Part shown: positions 1 through 6,257 of the stretch, piece after piece
How the letters are laid out: every line of letters starts with the position of its first letter
How positions within the stretch are numbered: the stretch's first letter is position 1
The notes under the pieces: generated by a model
Told to the model about the DNA's origin: nothing
Seen by the model: the letters and a program-made list of their open reading frames with translations, nothing else
Databases searched by the model: none
Source of the DNA: Caldifarciminota bacterium
GTDB taxonomy: Bacteria > Hydrothermota > Hydrothermia > UBA1063 > CAJXJZ01
Length of the DNA: 6,264 nt
Reading direction: 5' to 3'
NCBI GenBank assembly: GCA_027033555.1
Contig: JALVLE010000025.1
Location: forward strand, 1 to 6,264
Position numbers and translations under genes: made by a program

Positions 1-845
1 TCATAACACTGCATTCTTGTTATACCATGGAGACATTGAGAGGTGATAACAATGGGCACCTTCTTACTGCGTGCCTTTTTAAAGAAGGACTCAAACTTAT
101 AGGGAATATTACCTGTTCCAAAGGCCTTTATTATAATGCCCTTAATCCTCTCATTGTCCAGCAAAAACTCAAGGTCCGTGACATCCTGTCCTGGTATAAG
201 TGATGTTACAAAAACGTCATTTTCAAAGCCCTTCTTTACCTTTAATTCCTTATTGTGTCTTCTTGGAATATCAGGTCGCAATTCAATATTTATTCTTATT
301 TCACCTGCATCCTGGTCGTTTACCGTTTGAAAGGCATCAAGTTTTGATTCTGAAGCCTTTGTCGCTCTTGCCCCTAATATAATCCTTTCATCAAATACTA
401 TATATACACCGCTTATGTCCAGAGTTGCCACTCTTACTGCGTTTATGAGATTTCTTCTTGCATCAGTATAAAGTGCATAGGCAGGTATCTGTGAGCCAGT
501 AAGAATAACAGGTTTTCCAAGATTTTGCAGGGCAATGGACAATGCAGATGCAGTATATGCCATGGTGTCTGTTCCATGTGTGATAACAAATCCATCGTAC
601 TTTTTATAGTTCCTCTCTATGGCATCTATAATGAGTTCCCATTCCTCTGGAGTCATATTGGTACTGTCCATATTGGCAATGTATTCAAGATGAATATCCG
701 CAATTTCATTTATCCTTGGTTCAATTCCCATGAGCATGCGAACAGCCTCTTCCCTGTCCTCAGGGGGGATAAGGGTTCCATCCGCCTTTCTTTTCATTAT
801 AATTGTTCCACCGCAGAAGAGTATTAAAACTCTGGGTTTTTGCAT
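1..845 (-). CDS. ansA: Type I (cytoplasmic) L-asparaginase, 3' end cut by window edge
   Basis: Hydrolyses L-asparagine to aspartate and ammonia. This is my own translation of the reverse strand: 281 codons are visible, reading out of the left edge without a stop, against about 330-340 residues usual for the family. Visible motifs are FCGGTI (10-15, catalytic Thr14), DSTNMTPEEW (60-69, substrate-binding Ser61), HGTDTMAYTASALS (90-103, catalytic Thr92-Asp93), KPVILTGSQIP (111-121) and ATK (161-163, Lys163). These match the E. coli AnsA catalytic set almost number for number. There is no signal peptide, so it should be cytoplasmic. The N-terminus lacks the extra domain of archaeal GatD, which argues against the tRNA amidotransferase subunit. 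ATG at 845 is chosen because GGTI must lie near the N-terminus. No Shine-Dalgarno precedes it, and the permease stop is only 26 bp upstream. Oddities are Cys11 for the usual first Thr of TGGT and Ile16 for the usual small residue. Confidence 0.93.
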   Translation of the reverse strand, partial: MQKPRVLILFCGGTIIMKRKADGTLIPPEDREEAVRMLMGIEPRINEIADIHLEYIANMDSTNMTPEEWELIIDAIERNYKKYDGFVITHGTDTMAYTASALSIALQNLGKPVILTGSQIPAYALYTDARRNLINAVRVATLDISGVYIVFDERIILGARATKASESKLDAFQTVNDQDAGEIRINIELRPDIPRRHNKELKVKKGFENDVFVTSLIPGQDVTDLEFLLDNERIKGIIIKAFGTGNIPYKFESFFKKARSKKVPIVITSQCLHGITRMQCY

Positions 846-851
846 ACAGAT

Positions 852-857
852 AGTATA
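852..857 (-). promoter_or_regulatory. Possible -10 hexamer for leaderless asparaginase mRNA
   Basis: The reverse strand reads TATACT, one mismatch from TATAAT, ending 6 nt before the asparaginase ATG. Transcription would then begin at or very near the A of the start codon, which fits the absence of any Shine-Dalgarno in the 26 bp gap. A convincing -35 element is not present at 16-18 bp spacing, so this is only a candidate. Translational coupling to the permease is the alternative. Confidence 0.25.
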
Positions 858-871
858 AAGGTACGTATGCG

Positions 872-1978
872 TTATATGGAGAGGAAGAGATACACCACCA
901 GTGTGGTAAATATGAAAAACGGTATGCTATATTTGTGGAACTCTTTGACAAGTCCCTTTATCCCTGACAGGCGAACAACAATAATGTTGGCAATAGAACC
1001 TATAATCAATCCCACTCCTCCAACACTAACTCCATAGGCAATTGCAAGAGTATCCCTGTAAAATTTGCTTGCAAGGACAGCTGCCGGCACATTGCTCATA
1101 ACCTGTGATAACAGAGCAGAGAACAAAAACACATCCTTCCTTGAATGTATTGGAAGTCCTGTAATGAAAGAATTTATAAAGGGTATTGATGCAAGAGAGT
1201 TAAACAGCATGAATATTACCACGAACAATACCAGTAACAACCAATCTGTATGTTTTAATACTCCCGGACTGAAAATAAGATACAGCATGAATACCAGTGG
1301 AGAAACAACTATTTCCATTTTCATGATTATGGAGAAGAGGAATACTACCATCGCAAAAGAAGAGATATAAAAAAGTTTCCTGTTGTATAACGGCTTCACA
1401 GCGCTCTGGTTTTTGAATACAATCTTTTCCCTGTAAAAAGTAAAGGCAGTTAACAACAAAACACCTATAGACATAAACACGAAAAGCGGAAGCATTTTCA
1501 ATACAAAATGAACAAAATTTACGTTCCATATATGCCAGAGGTATATGTTCTGTGGATTCCCTATAGGGGTGAGCAAAGAACCAGCATTTACTCCTATTGC
1601 CTCTAAAACGAGCAATATTCGTAAATCATTTTCCACAATATTGTTTAAACTAAGGGTAAGTGGAACCACAATAAAGAGTGTAATATCATTTGTAAGAAAT
1701 GTTGATAATAAAATAGAGAGCACCACCATAAACACGGCAACAGGCCTTTCGTATTTCAATTTTTTAAGCACCCCCCATGCCAGCCTGTCAAAATACCCAC
1801 TGTCTTTAAATCCAGTTGTTATTATGATAAGAGCAAACAACGTTAGAATTGTGTTAAAATCAATAGCATGAATATAAAAGTTCAATGGCTTCGGATACAC
1901 AATTGCAACAATAGAGAAAAGGAATGCAAAAACAAAGAGCAGGGTTTCCTGAGCTAAAAGTTTTTTAATACTCTGCAT
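872..1978 (-). CDS. SLC13 / ArsB-NhaD (ion transporter superfamily) permease
   Basis: A 368-residue, strongly hydrophobic inner-membrane protein, probably a secondary transporter of an anion (dicarboxylate, arsenite or similar) or a Na+/H+ antiporter; the substrate cannot be told from sequence. Hydrophobic segments are spread along its whole length, beginning at about residues 12-28 and ending at about 352-367. The two halves carry the paired motifs expected for the superfamily: FLTNDIT (94-100) and NAGSLLTPIGNPQN (131-144) in the first, SNVPAAVL (295-302) and GGVGLIIGSIAN (320-331) in the second. SNV resembles the substrate-site motif of the INDY-type transporters. At 368 residues it is slightly short for the family (about 400) but both halves are present. 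The ATG at 1978 gives a family-like N-terminus (short basic stretch then TM1). There is no Shine-Dalgarno, and a terminator hairpin ends about 14 nt upstream. Asparaginase follows 26 bp later on the same strand. Confidence 0.88.
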   Translation of the reverse strand: MQSIKKLLAQETLLFVFAFLFSIVAIVYPKPLNFYIHAIDFNTILTLFALIIITTGFKDSGYFDRLAWGVLKKLKYERPVAVFMVVLSILLSTFLTNDITLFIVVPLTLSLNNIVENDLRILLVLEAIGVNAGSLLTPIGNPQNIYLWHIWNVNFVHFVLKMLPLFVFMSIGVLLLTAFTFYREKIVFKNQSAVKPLYNRKLFYISSFAMVVFLFSIIMKMEIVVSPLVFMLYLIFSPGVLKHTDWLLLVLFVVIFMLFNSLASIPFINSFITGLPIHSRKDVFLFSALLSQVMSNVPAAVLASKFYRDTLAIAYGVSVGGVGLIIGSIANIIVVRLSGIKGLVKEFHKYSIPFFIFTTLVVYLFLSI

Positions 1979-1986
1979 AAGTTAAG

Positions 1987-1992
1987 AAAATA
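1987..1992 (-). promoter_or_regulatory. Possible -10 hexamer for permease, overlapping the terminator T-tract
   Basis: The reverse strand reads TATTTT, matching TAnnnT, and ends 8 nt before the permease ATG. It overlaps the T-run of the upstream intrinsic terminator, so low-complexity sequence alone could explain it. It is listed because there is no other room for a promoter between the hairpin and the start codon and no Shine-Dalgarno is visible. No matching -35 is seen at the normal distance. Confidence 0.15.
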
Positions 1993-2019
1993 AAAAAGGC
2001 GGCTTTATGCCGCCTTTTT
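1987..2019 (-). terminator. Rho-independent terminator of the hdrA-like/mvhD/frhB-like operon
   Basis: A perfect inverted repeat has arms 1993-2003 and 2009-2019 (GGCGGC/GCCGCC core flanked by A5/T5) with a 5-nt loop. On the minus strand the stem is followed by TTTTTTATTTT, a strong T-tract. It begins 26 nt after the TGA of the FrhB-like gene. The symmetric A/T flanks would allow some termination on the plus strand too, but no plus-strand gene is seen. Confidence 0.92.
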
Positions 2020-2044
2020 CTGTCAGTTTTTTTGTTTATCAGGG

Positions 2045-3118
2045 TCAGAGTGCAAGGTCTTCAAGCTCATTCTCCCTGAATTCCATGAGAATGGGAGCCT
2101 CGTCAAGAGACCTTCCGGCTTCATAATCAAATGCACCCTGAACATTCTCCGCTACATATGCGAATATGAGACCAACTTTAATGTCCACAGGACATGCCTC
2201 TGTACAGAGTCCACAACCTATACAGGAAGGGGTAATATGTGCGAGCCTACCCCACTGGAAGAATATGGGGTCCTCGGGCATCCTGACTGCACCCTTATTC
2301 TCAAGCATATCCATATAAACTTCAGAATCCCATGTAAGAGACGGAGACTTGAAGAAACACTCTTTACAGAAGCATATTGGGCAGTTCTCCATACAGTTCT
2401 TACAGTTTATACATTTGCCGAAGAATTTGAGCTGTCCTTCCATTCCACCATACTCTTCTGCAAACTCTTTGAATTCCTTCTCGCGCGCTGCAAGCCTTTT
2501 CTCTTCCATTTCAGCAAGTTTCTTCTCTCTCTCCTCTGGCACATCCTCAAGTTCAAGACCAAGGGCATTAAGGAGTTCCTCACCCTTTTCCGTCATTGGT
2601 ATGGCAAATATACCCTCACTTACACCGAGATAGGTAAGCGTAATATCGCCAAAATGGGGGGTAAATCTTTTACACCTTCTACATGAACCTCTGAGCTTAT
2701 CTTCATCTTCTGGTAAGTCCACAGGATTATTGAGATATACCCTTCTGGGATAGGCACCAACACAGTCAAAACTGATTATGACGAGATTATCAAGTTGTAT
2801 CTGTTTGTATTTTGTGAGTTCAACTACACCTCTTACTTCACATGGCCTTAACACAACCGCAACAGGGTCCTTAAGTGGCTTATCCTTGGTTAATTTAGAA
2901 ATAGCAGTTGCCCCACTTGAACCCATAAAAGGTATAAAAACCTTTGTATTTTCAATATCCTCTGGTTCCTTAAGCAGGTAATGCCATGCACCCTGTCCGG
3001 GATACATCTCTTTTTGAGCCATTACACCCTTAACAAGGTCCTTTCTTCTTAACTCTGCAAGAAACCAGCCCGCTGACTGGTTGGGATCACCTTTTTTAAT
3101 CCATGCACCTTTAGCCAT
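2045..3118 (-). CDS. FrhB/FdhB-like flavin oxidoreductase subunit with two [4Fe-4S] motifs
   Basis: A 357-residue soluble protein resembling the beta subunits of coenzyme F420 hydrogenase and formate dehydrogenase, a group that moves electrons between flavin/F420, NAD(P)H or formate-side modules and Fe-S carriers. The N-terminal part has the family motifs VVLRPCEVRGVVEL (88-101, Cys93), LVIISFDCVGAYP (112-124) and GSCRRCKRFTP (144-154). A charged helical stretch at about 187-224 (many E/K/R, coiled-coil-like) leads to a Cys-rich segment: CINCKNCMENCP (236-247), extra Cys249, Cys251 and Cys254, then CIGCGLCTEACP (299-310). These are two classic CX2CX2CX3CP cluster motifs. The start ATG has TAGGAGG 7 nt upstream. 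Position after MvhD, ending at a terminator, makes it the last gene of the redox operon. I infer it is the interface for a soluble donor or acceptor; which one is unknown. Confidence 0.85.
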   Translation of the reverse strand: MAKGAWIKKGDPNQSAGWFLAELRRKDLVKGVMAQKEMYPGQGAWHYLLKEPEDIENTKVFIPFMGSSGATAISKLTKDKPLKDPVAVVLRPCEVRGVVELTKYKQIQLDNLVIISFDCVGAYPRRVYLNNPVDLPEDEDKLRGSCRRCKRFTPHFGDITLTYLGVSEGIFAIPMTEKGEELLNALGLELEDVPEEREKKLAEMEEKRLAAREKEFKEFAEEYGGMEGQLKFFGKCINCKNCMENCPICFCKECFFKSPSLTWDSEVYMDMLENKGAVRMPEDPIFFQWGRLAHITPSCIGCGLCTEACPVDIKVGLIFAYVAENVQGAFDYEAGRSLDEAPILMEFRENELEDLAL

Positions 3119-3125
3119 TTACATG

Positions 3126-3132
3126 CCTCCTA
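3126..3132 (-). promoter_or_regulatory. Shine-Dalgarno of the FrhB-like gene, overlapping the mvhD stop
   Basis: The reverse strand reads TAGGAGG, 7 nt before the ATG at 3118. Its first three bases are the TAG stop codon of mvhD, so ribosomes ending mvhD sit on the next start region. It confirms the start of the FrhB-like gene. Confidence 0.85.
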
Positions 3133-3549
3133 TTTCCATTTTTTGGACAAATCAGAAGGACCCATTTCTTTAAGCTTGTTAGTAAATTCTGTAACAACTC
3201 TCTGGAATTTTGCACCCTCGGATGCACTTATCCACGCAAGAAGCACTCTCTCAGGAGATAGTCTGAGTGACTCAAGAATAGTCTTAACTATTTTTACCCT
3301 TCTTCTTGCTTTGAGATTCCCGGTAATATAGTGACAATCCCCGGGATGACATCCACCTATCATTACCCCATCTGCACCTTCTCTTAATGCCCTGAGAAGG
3401 TAAACGGGGTCCACTGTTCCACTACAAGGAACCCTTATTGGTCTTACATTTGCAGGATACTGAAGCCTTGATGTTCCTGCAAGGTCTGCTGCACTTGATG
3501 TACACCAGTTACAGAAAAATCCCACTATTTTGGGTTCAAATTCGCCCAC
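3130..3549 (-). CDS. mvhD: MvhD/FlpD-type [2Fe-2S] electron-transfer subunit
   Basis: A 139-residue, full-length member of the MvhD (FlpD) family, the small ferredoxin-like subunit that links hydrogenase, formate dehydrogenase or other oxidoreductases to HdrA. Family motifs are nearly canonical: EPKIVGFFCNWCTSSAADLAG (5-25), SRLQYPANVRPIRVPCSG (27-44), GADGVMIGGCHPGDCHYITGN (58-78) and LLAWISASEG in the C-terminal third. Five conserved cysteines (13, 16, 42, 67, 72) are present, enough for the [2Fe-2S] cluster known in this family. The start is GTG at 3549, supported by AAGGAGG 6 nt upstream; the next in-frame ATG would remove the first cysteines. It lies 11 bp after the HdrA-like gene, so stable interaction with that protein is the expected role. 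Its sequence is conservative, unlike its derived HdrA-like neighbour. Confidence 0.95.
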   Translation of the reverse strand: MGEFEPKIVGFFCNWCTSSAADLAGTSRLQYPANVRPIRVPCSGTVDPVYLLRALREGADGVMIGGCHPGDCHYITGNLKARRRVKIVKTILESLRLSPERVLLAWISASEGAKFQRVVTEFTNKLKEMGPSDLSKKWK

Positions 3550-3555
3550 TTTAAA

Positions 3556-3562
3556 CCTCCTT
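3556..3562 (-). promoter_or_regulatory. Shine-Dalgarno deciding the GTG start of mvhD
   Basis: The reverse strand reads AAGGAGG, 6 nt before GTG at 3549, and overlaps the TAA stop of the HdrA-like gene (3561-3563). This strong site is the reason for accepting a GTG start and points to translational coupling. Confidence 0.88.
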
Positions 3563-6257
3563 ATTTCAAAGCCTCATTAATTATTTCAAGCATGGTTTTA
3601 GTTTCAAGAGATCTGACTTCTGCCGCACCAGAAGGACAGGCATTTACACATGCGGCACATCCGTCACATAAAATTTCTCTCACTTTTGCTACATTATCCT
3701 CAGGGTCAATAAATCTTGCATCATATTCACATGCACTCACACAAAGAGCACATCCTGCACACTTACGGTAATTGGTATATGAGACAAATCTTCCTGCTTC
3801 AGGATGTGGCGTCATTTTCCCTTTTGGTACAAGCTGCAGAATCCCGTATGCCTGAGCTTCTCCATCCCTTATTTCATCCTCCTCAGTCATTGGTTTATGC
3901 ATGTAGCCTGCTACGAAAATTCCCTTTGAACCAAGGTCATGTGGTCTGAGCTTGATGTTCATTTCATCATGAGGTCCATCAAGAAATGCAAAAAGCCCAT
4001 CTTTATCTATTTTAAAACCAAGCCTCCTTGCAAGCTCAGCCTGTTTTGTCGTGTCTGCATCTATTTTTACCACACTCTCTGCACCTGTTGATTTTAACCT
4101 GTCTTCTATGCCATTTTCATTTAAAGGATCAAAGAATTCAAGCATGAGTCCTTTACCGAGAAGATTCTTTATCCTGTCCTCGTTACTTCCGTTTATGCAT
4201 GCGACAGGCATCCCAATTGTAACATTTTTACCCTTGGATATTAACTCTTCTGCAAGATCTAAAGCCTTATTGCATGTTGCTCTGGAAGTGGAGGTGGTTT
4301 TGTTTTTTACAAGTCCACATACTATACCCACATGGTTTTTGTCTGCAAAATCATTTTCTGAAAGTGTGACAGGCACATCTGGAGCAAACAGGATAGCACC
4401 GCATTTTTCTGCATATACCTTGTCTTCATATTCACCTTGCGTAAAGTTCAAAATAAAATTACCTGCATAGCCTTCAAGGGAATGAATCCTGACATTCTCA
4501 AGAAGCCTAACATTGTCTTTATCCTTCAACTTTGCAAGTAATCGCTCCTGCATAGGGGTACTTGGAGTAATGCTTTCCTCTGAAACTATTGTTACAGGAA
4601 GAGAGGTTCTGGATATTACAACCGCTGCACTTAAAGCAGCTGTTGATGATCCTATAATAATAGTAGCATTATGATAATCCTCAACTGGCATAGGCCACTG
4701 TCTTCTGTCAATGGTTTTCTTTTTGGAGAATCTCAGGAGGCTTTCCTGTATTTCAACTGATTTACCAAATTCCTTAAGTTGTGCCACATCTACATAAACG
4801 GGATCAAGTCCAGCTTTCGCAACCGTCTGCATGATAACAGGTTGTCTCAAAAACGGAGAGCATGCTCCAACTACTAATCTTGTCAATTTGTTGTCCTTTA
4901 TAAAAGAAATAAGTTCACTCTGGCCTTTTTCCAGACATAGATAATCGGTTATCATAAGGGCATCATAATTCCCCTTTACTCTATCCACCAGCTCATCCAG
5001 GTTAACTCCTTGAAACTCCACTCCACATTTACAAAGCGCAAGCCCAACTCTCTGCTCATCAACCTCGTCATAATTCGGAAACTCCATTTTAGGAGGCTGC
5101 ATTTTTACAGGCTCTGAGAGGTATTCAGCACTTTCCACAACAACTGCTGCACCATCGTATAGGGAATCCACACTTGATTTTGCCGAATGAGCCTCACCAA
5201 CCACAAACACTCTCTCCTTATTGGTTCTTAAGGAATTTTCCAGGGTCTCTATATAACCATTTTCCTTGAGTTTTAAACCTATTTTATCAGCGAGCTCTGC
5301 AAGTTCTGCTGGAGCCTTCTCATTAAGACCCAGTACAACCATCTCAAAGGATTCACCATTTACAGAAGGACCATTAGAAACCTTTATTTCCTTTTCGTAT
5401 ATTATCTTTATTCCCTTTTCTTCTGCTTCGTGGAGTAGAGCTATGTTTCCCTTACCGTAGAAATTGGGAATTGAGTAAAAAACCGTAATATCCATATCTG
5501 GATAGAGTTCCTTATATGCCAACGCAGTCTTTACCACAGAGTAAAAGTGGTAGTAACTCGTATAAATTTTTTCCTGCAAAGTATACGGTATAACAAAGGC
5601 AACCTTTGATAGTAGGGAACCATCTTCCTTTGTAAAAGCCTCTTTCGCTGTCTTCCCACCATAGATAAGATACTCAGCTTCAGTTAATGTTATTACATTG
5701 TCAATCTTGCCATAGCCGTACTTTTGTAATTCCTCTTCTTCTGCCTCAAACTCTGTTGCTATTACGAATACATCAGCTTCAACTGTGCTCTCCTCTATCT
5801 CCTCACGTGCATTTATTGCCTTAGCTGGGCATAAAGATTCAAGCTCATCCGGGTTTATCTCTATAGTCTCATCCTTTATGTATATACCACCAAGAGGTCT
5901 TTTAATGTATTTAACACCCTTTCCGATACATTCATGGCATTCTATACACTTAGATTCATCAACAAAGGGCAGCTTTCTCTTTACACCGATTTTTACTGTG
6001 TTTGGTGCTACCTCTATCTGAGTTATCTCTGAATTATGCCATACATCAACAAGAGGCAATCTATTGAGGAAAAACCTCAAACACGTATTACAAATGTTTC
6101 TCGGATTGGAAGACAGAAACAGGTTGGGCACATCACCAAGAAATCTGCCCTTATTTAAAAGCAACACAGAATATCCTGATTTCCCATAATTTGCAGCTGC
6201 CCTTTGCCCTGCCACATTGGAGCCGTAAATAACTACATGTTTCTTCATTCCTGCCAT
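3561..6257 (-). CDS. Tandem HdrA-like iron-sulfur protein with degenerate flavin sites
   Basis: An 898-residue relative of heterodisulfide reductase subunit A (HdrA is usually about 650). Order: a first HdrA core (1-390) with GSNVAG (12-17), CNTC (56-59) and CIECHEC (104-110) plus Cys143; the HdrA N-terminal cluster domain (403-520; Cys409, 411, 441, 466); a second core (530-805) starting with GSSTAA (536-541) and ending with KLRPHD and GIFVAG; and a ferredoxin tail (833-874) with two complete CX2CX2CX3C motifs. Both GxGxxG loops are altered. The CS-x2-CCM cluster site reads YTSYYHFY (232-239) in core one and SRATCNKA (near Cys662) in core two. I infer a cytoplasmic electron conduit serving MvhD and the FrhB-like protein. 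ATG at 6257 is used. Met4 (6248) is a good alternative, with AGGA 8 nt upstream. Only 7 bases precede 6257 and the frame is open there, so a longer N-terminus is not excluded. Confidence 0.85.
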   Translation of the reverse strand: MAGMKKHVVIYGSNVAGQRAAANYGKSGYSVLLLNKGRFLGDVPNLFLSSNPRNICNTCLRFFLNRLPLVDVWHNSEITQIEVAPNTVKIGVKRKLPFVDESKCIECHECIGKGVKYIKRPLGGIYIKDETIEINPDELESLCPAKAINAREEIEESTVEADVFVIATEFEAEEEELQKYGYGKIDNVITLTEAEYLIYGGKTAKEAFTKEDGSLLSKVAFVIPYTLQEKIYTSYYHFYSVVKTALAYKELYPDMDITVFYSIPNFYGKGNIALLHEAEEKGIKIIYEKEIKVSNGPSVNGESFEMVVLGLNEKAPAELAELADKIGLKLKENGYIETLENSLRTNKERVFVVGEAHSAKSSVDSLYDGAAVVVESAEYLSEPVKMQPPKMEFPNYDEVDEQRVGLALCKCGVEFQGVNLDELVDRVKGNYDALMITDYLCLEKGQSELISFIKDNKLTRLVVGACSPFLRQPVIMQTVAKAGLDPVYVDVAQLKEFGKSVEIQESLLRFSKKKTIDRRQWPMPVEDYHNATIIIGSSTAALSAAVVISRTSLPVTIVSEESITPSTPMQERLLAKLKDKDNVRLLENVRIHSLEGYAGNFILNFTQGEYEDKVYAEKCGAILFAPDVPVTLSENDFADKNHVGIVCGLVKNKTTSTSRATCNKALDLAEELISKGKNVTIGMPVACINGSNEDRIKNLLGKGLMLEFFDPLNENGIEDRLKSTGAESVVKIDADTTKQAELARRLGFKIDKDGLFAFLDGPHDEMNIKLRPHDLGSKGIFVAGYMHKPMTEEDEIRDGEAQAYGILQLVPKGKMTPHPEAGRFVSYTNYRKCAGCALCVSACEYDARFIDPEDNVAKVREILCDGCAACVNACPSGAAEVRSLETKTMLEIINEALK

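Noticed and set aside
798..818. Loss of the asparaginase catalytic threonine
   Set aside because: The nucleophile is the Thr after GG (Thr14, as in E. coli AnsA), and it is retained; only the non-nucleophilic first Thr is changed.
760..951. Minus-strand 63-codon frame bridging permease and asparaginase
   Set aside because: It overlaps the conserved N-terminus of asparaginase and the permease C-terminus in a third frame and has no motif support.
1200..1529. 109-codon minus-strand frame inside the permease
   Set aside because: Overlaps the permease in another frame. The permease reading has family motifs throughout, so this is a shadow.
2237..2686. 149-codon open frame on the plus strand
   Set aside because: It lies wholly antisense to the FrhB-like gene, resembles no family I recognise, and its length is explained by the coding bias of the opposite strand.
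4051..4470. 139-codon open frame on the plus strand
   Set aside because: Antisense to the HdrA-like gene, Ser/Leu/Phe-rich as expected for a shadow frame, with no recognisable motif.
3561..6257. The HdrA-like gene as a decaying pseudogene
   Set aside because: The frame is open for 898 codons, the ferredoxin and N-terminal-domain cysteines are intact, and the tight coupled operon with conserved mvhD argues for function.
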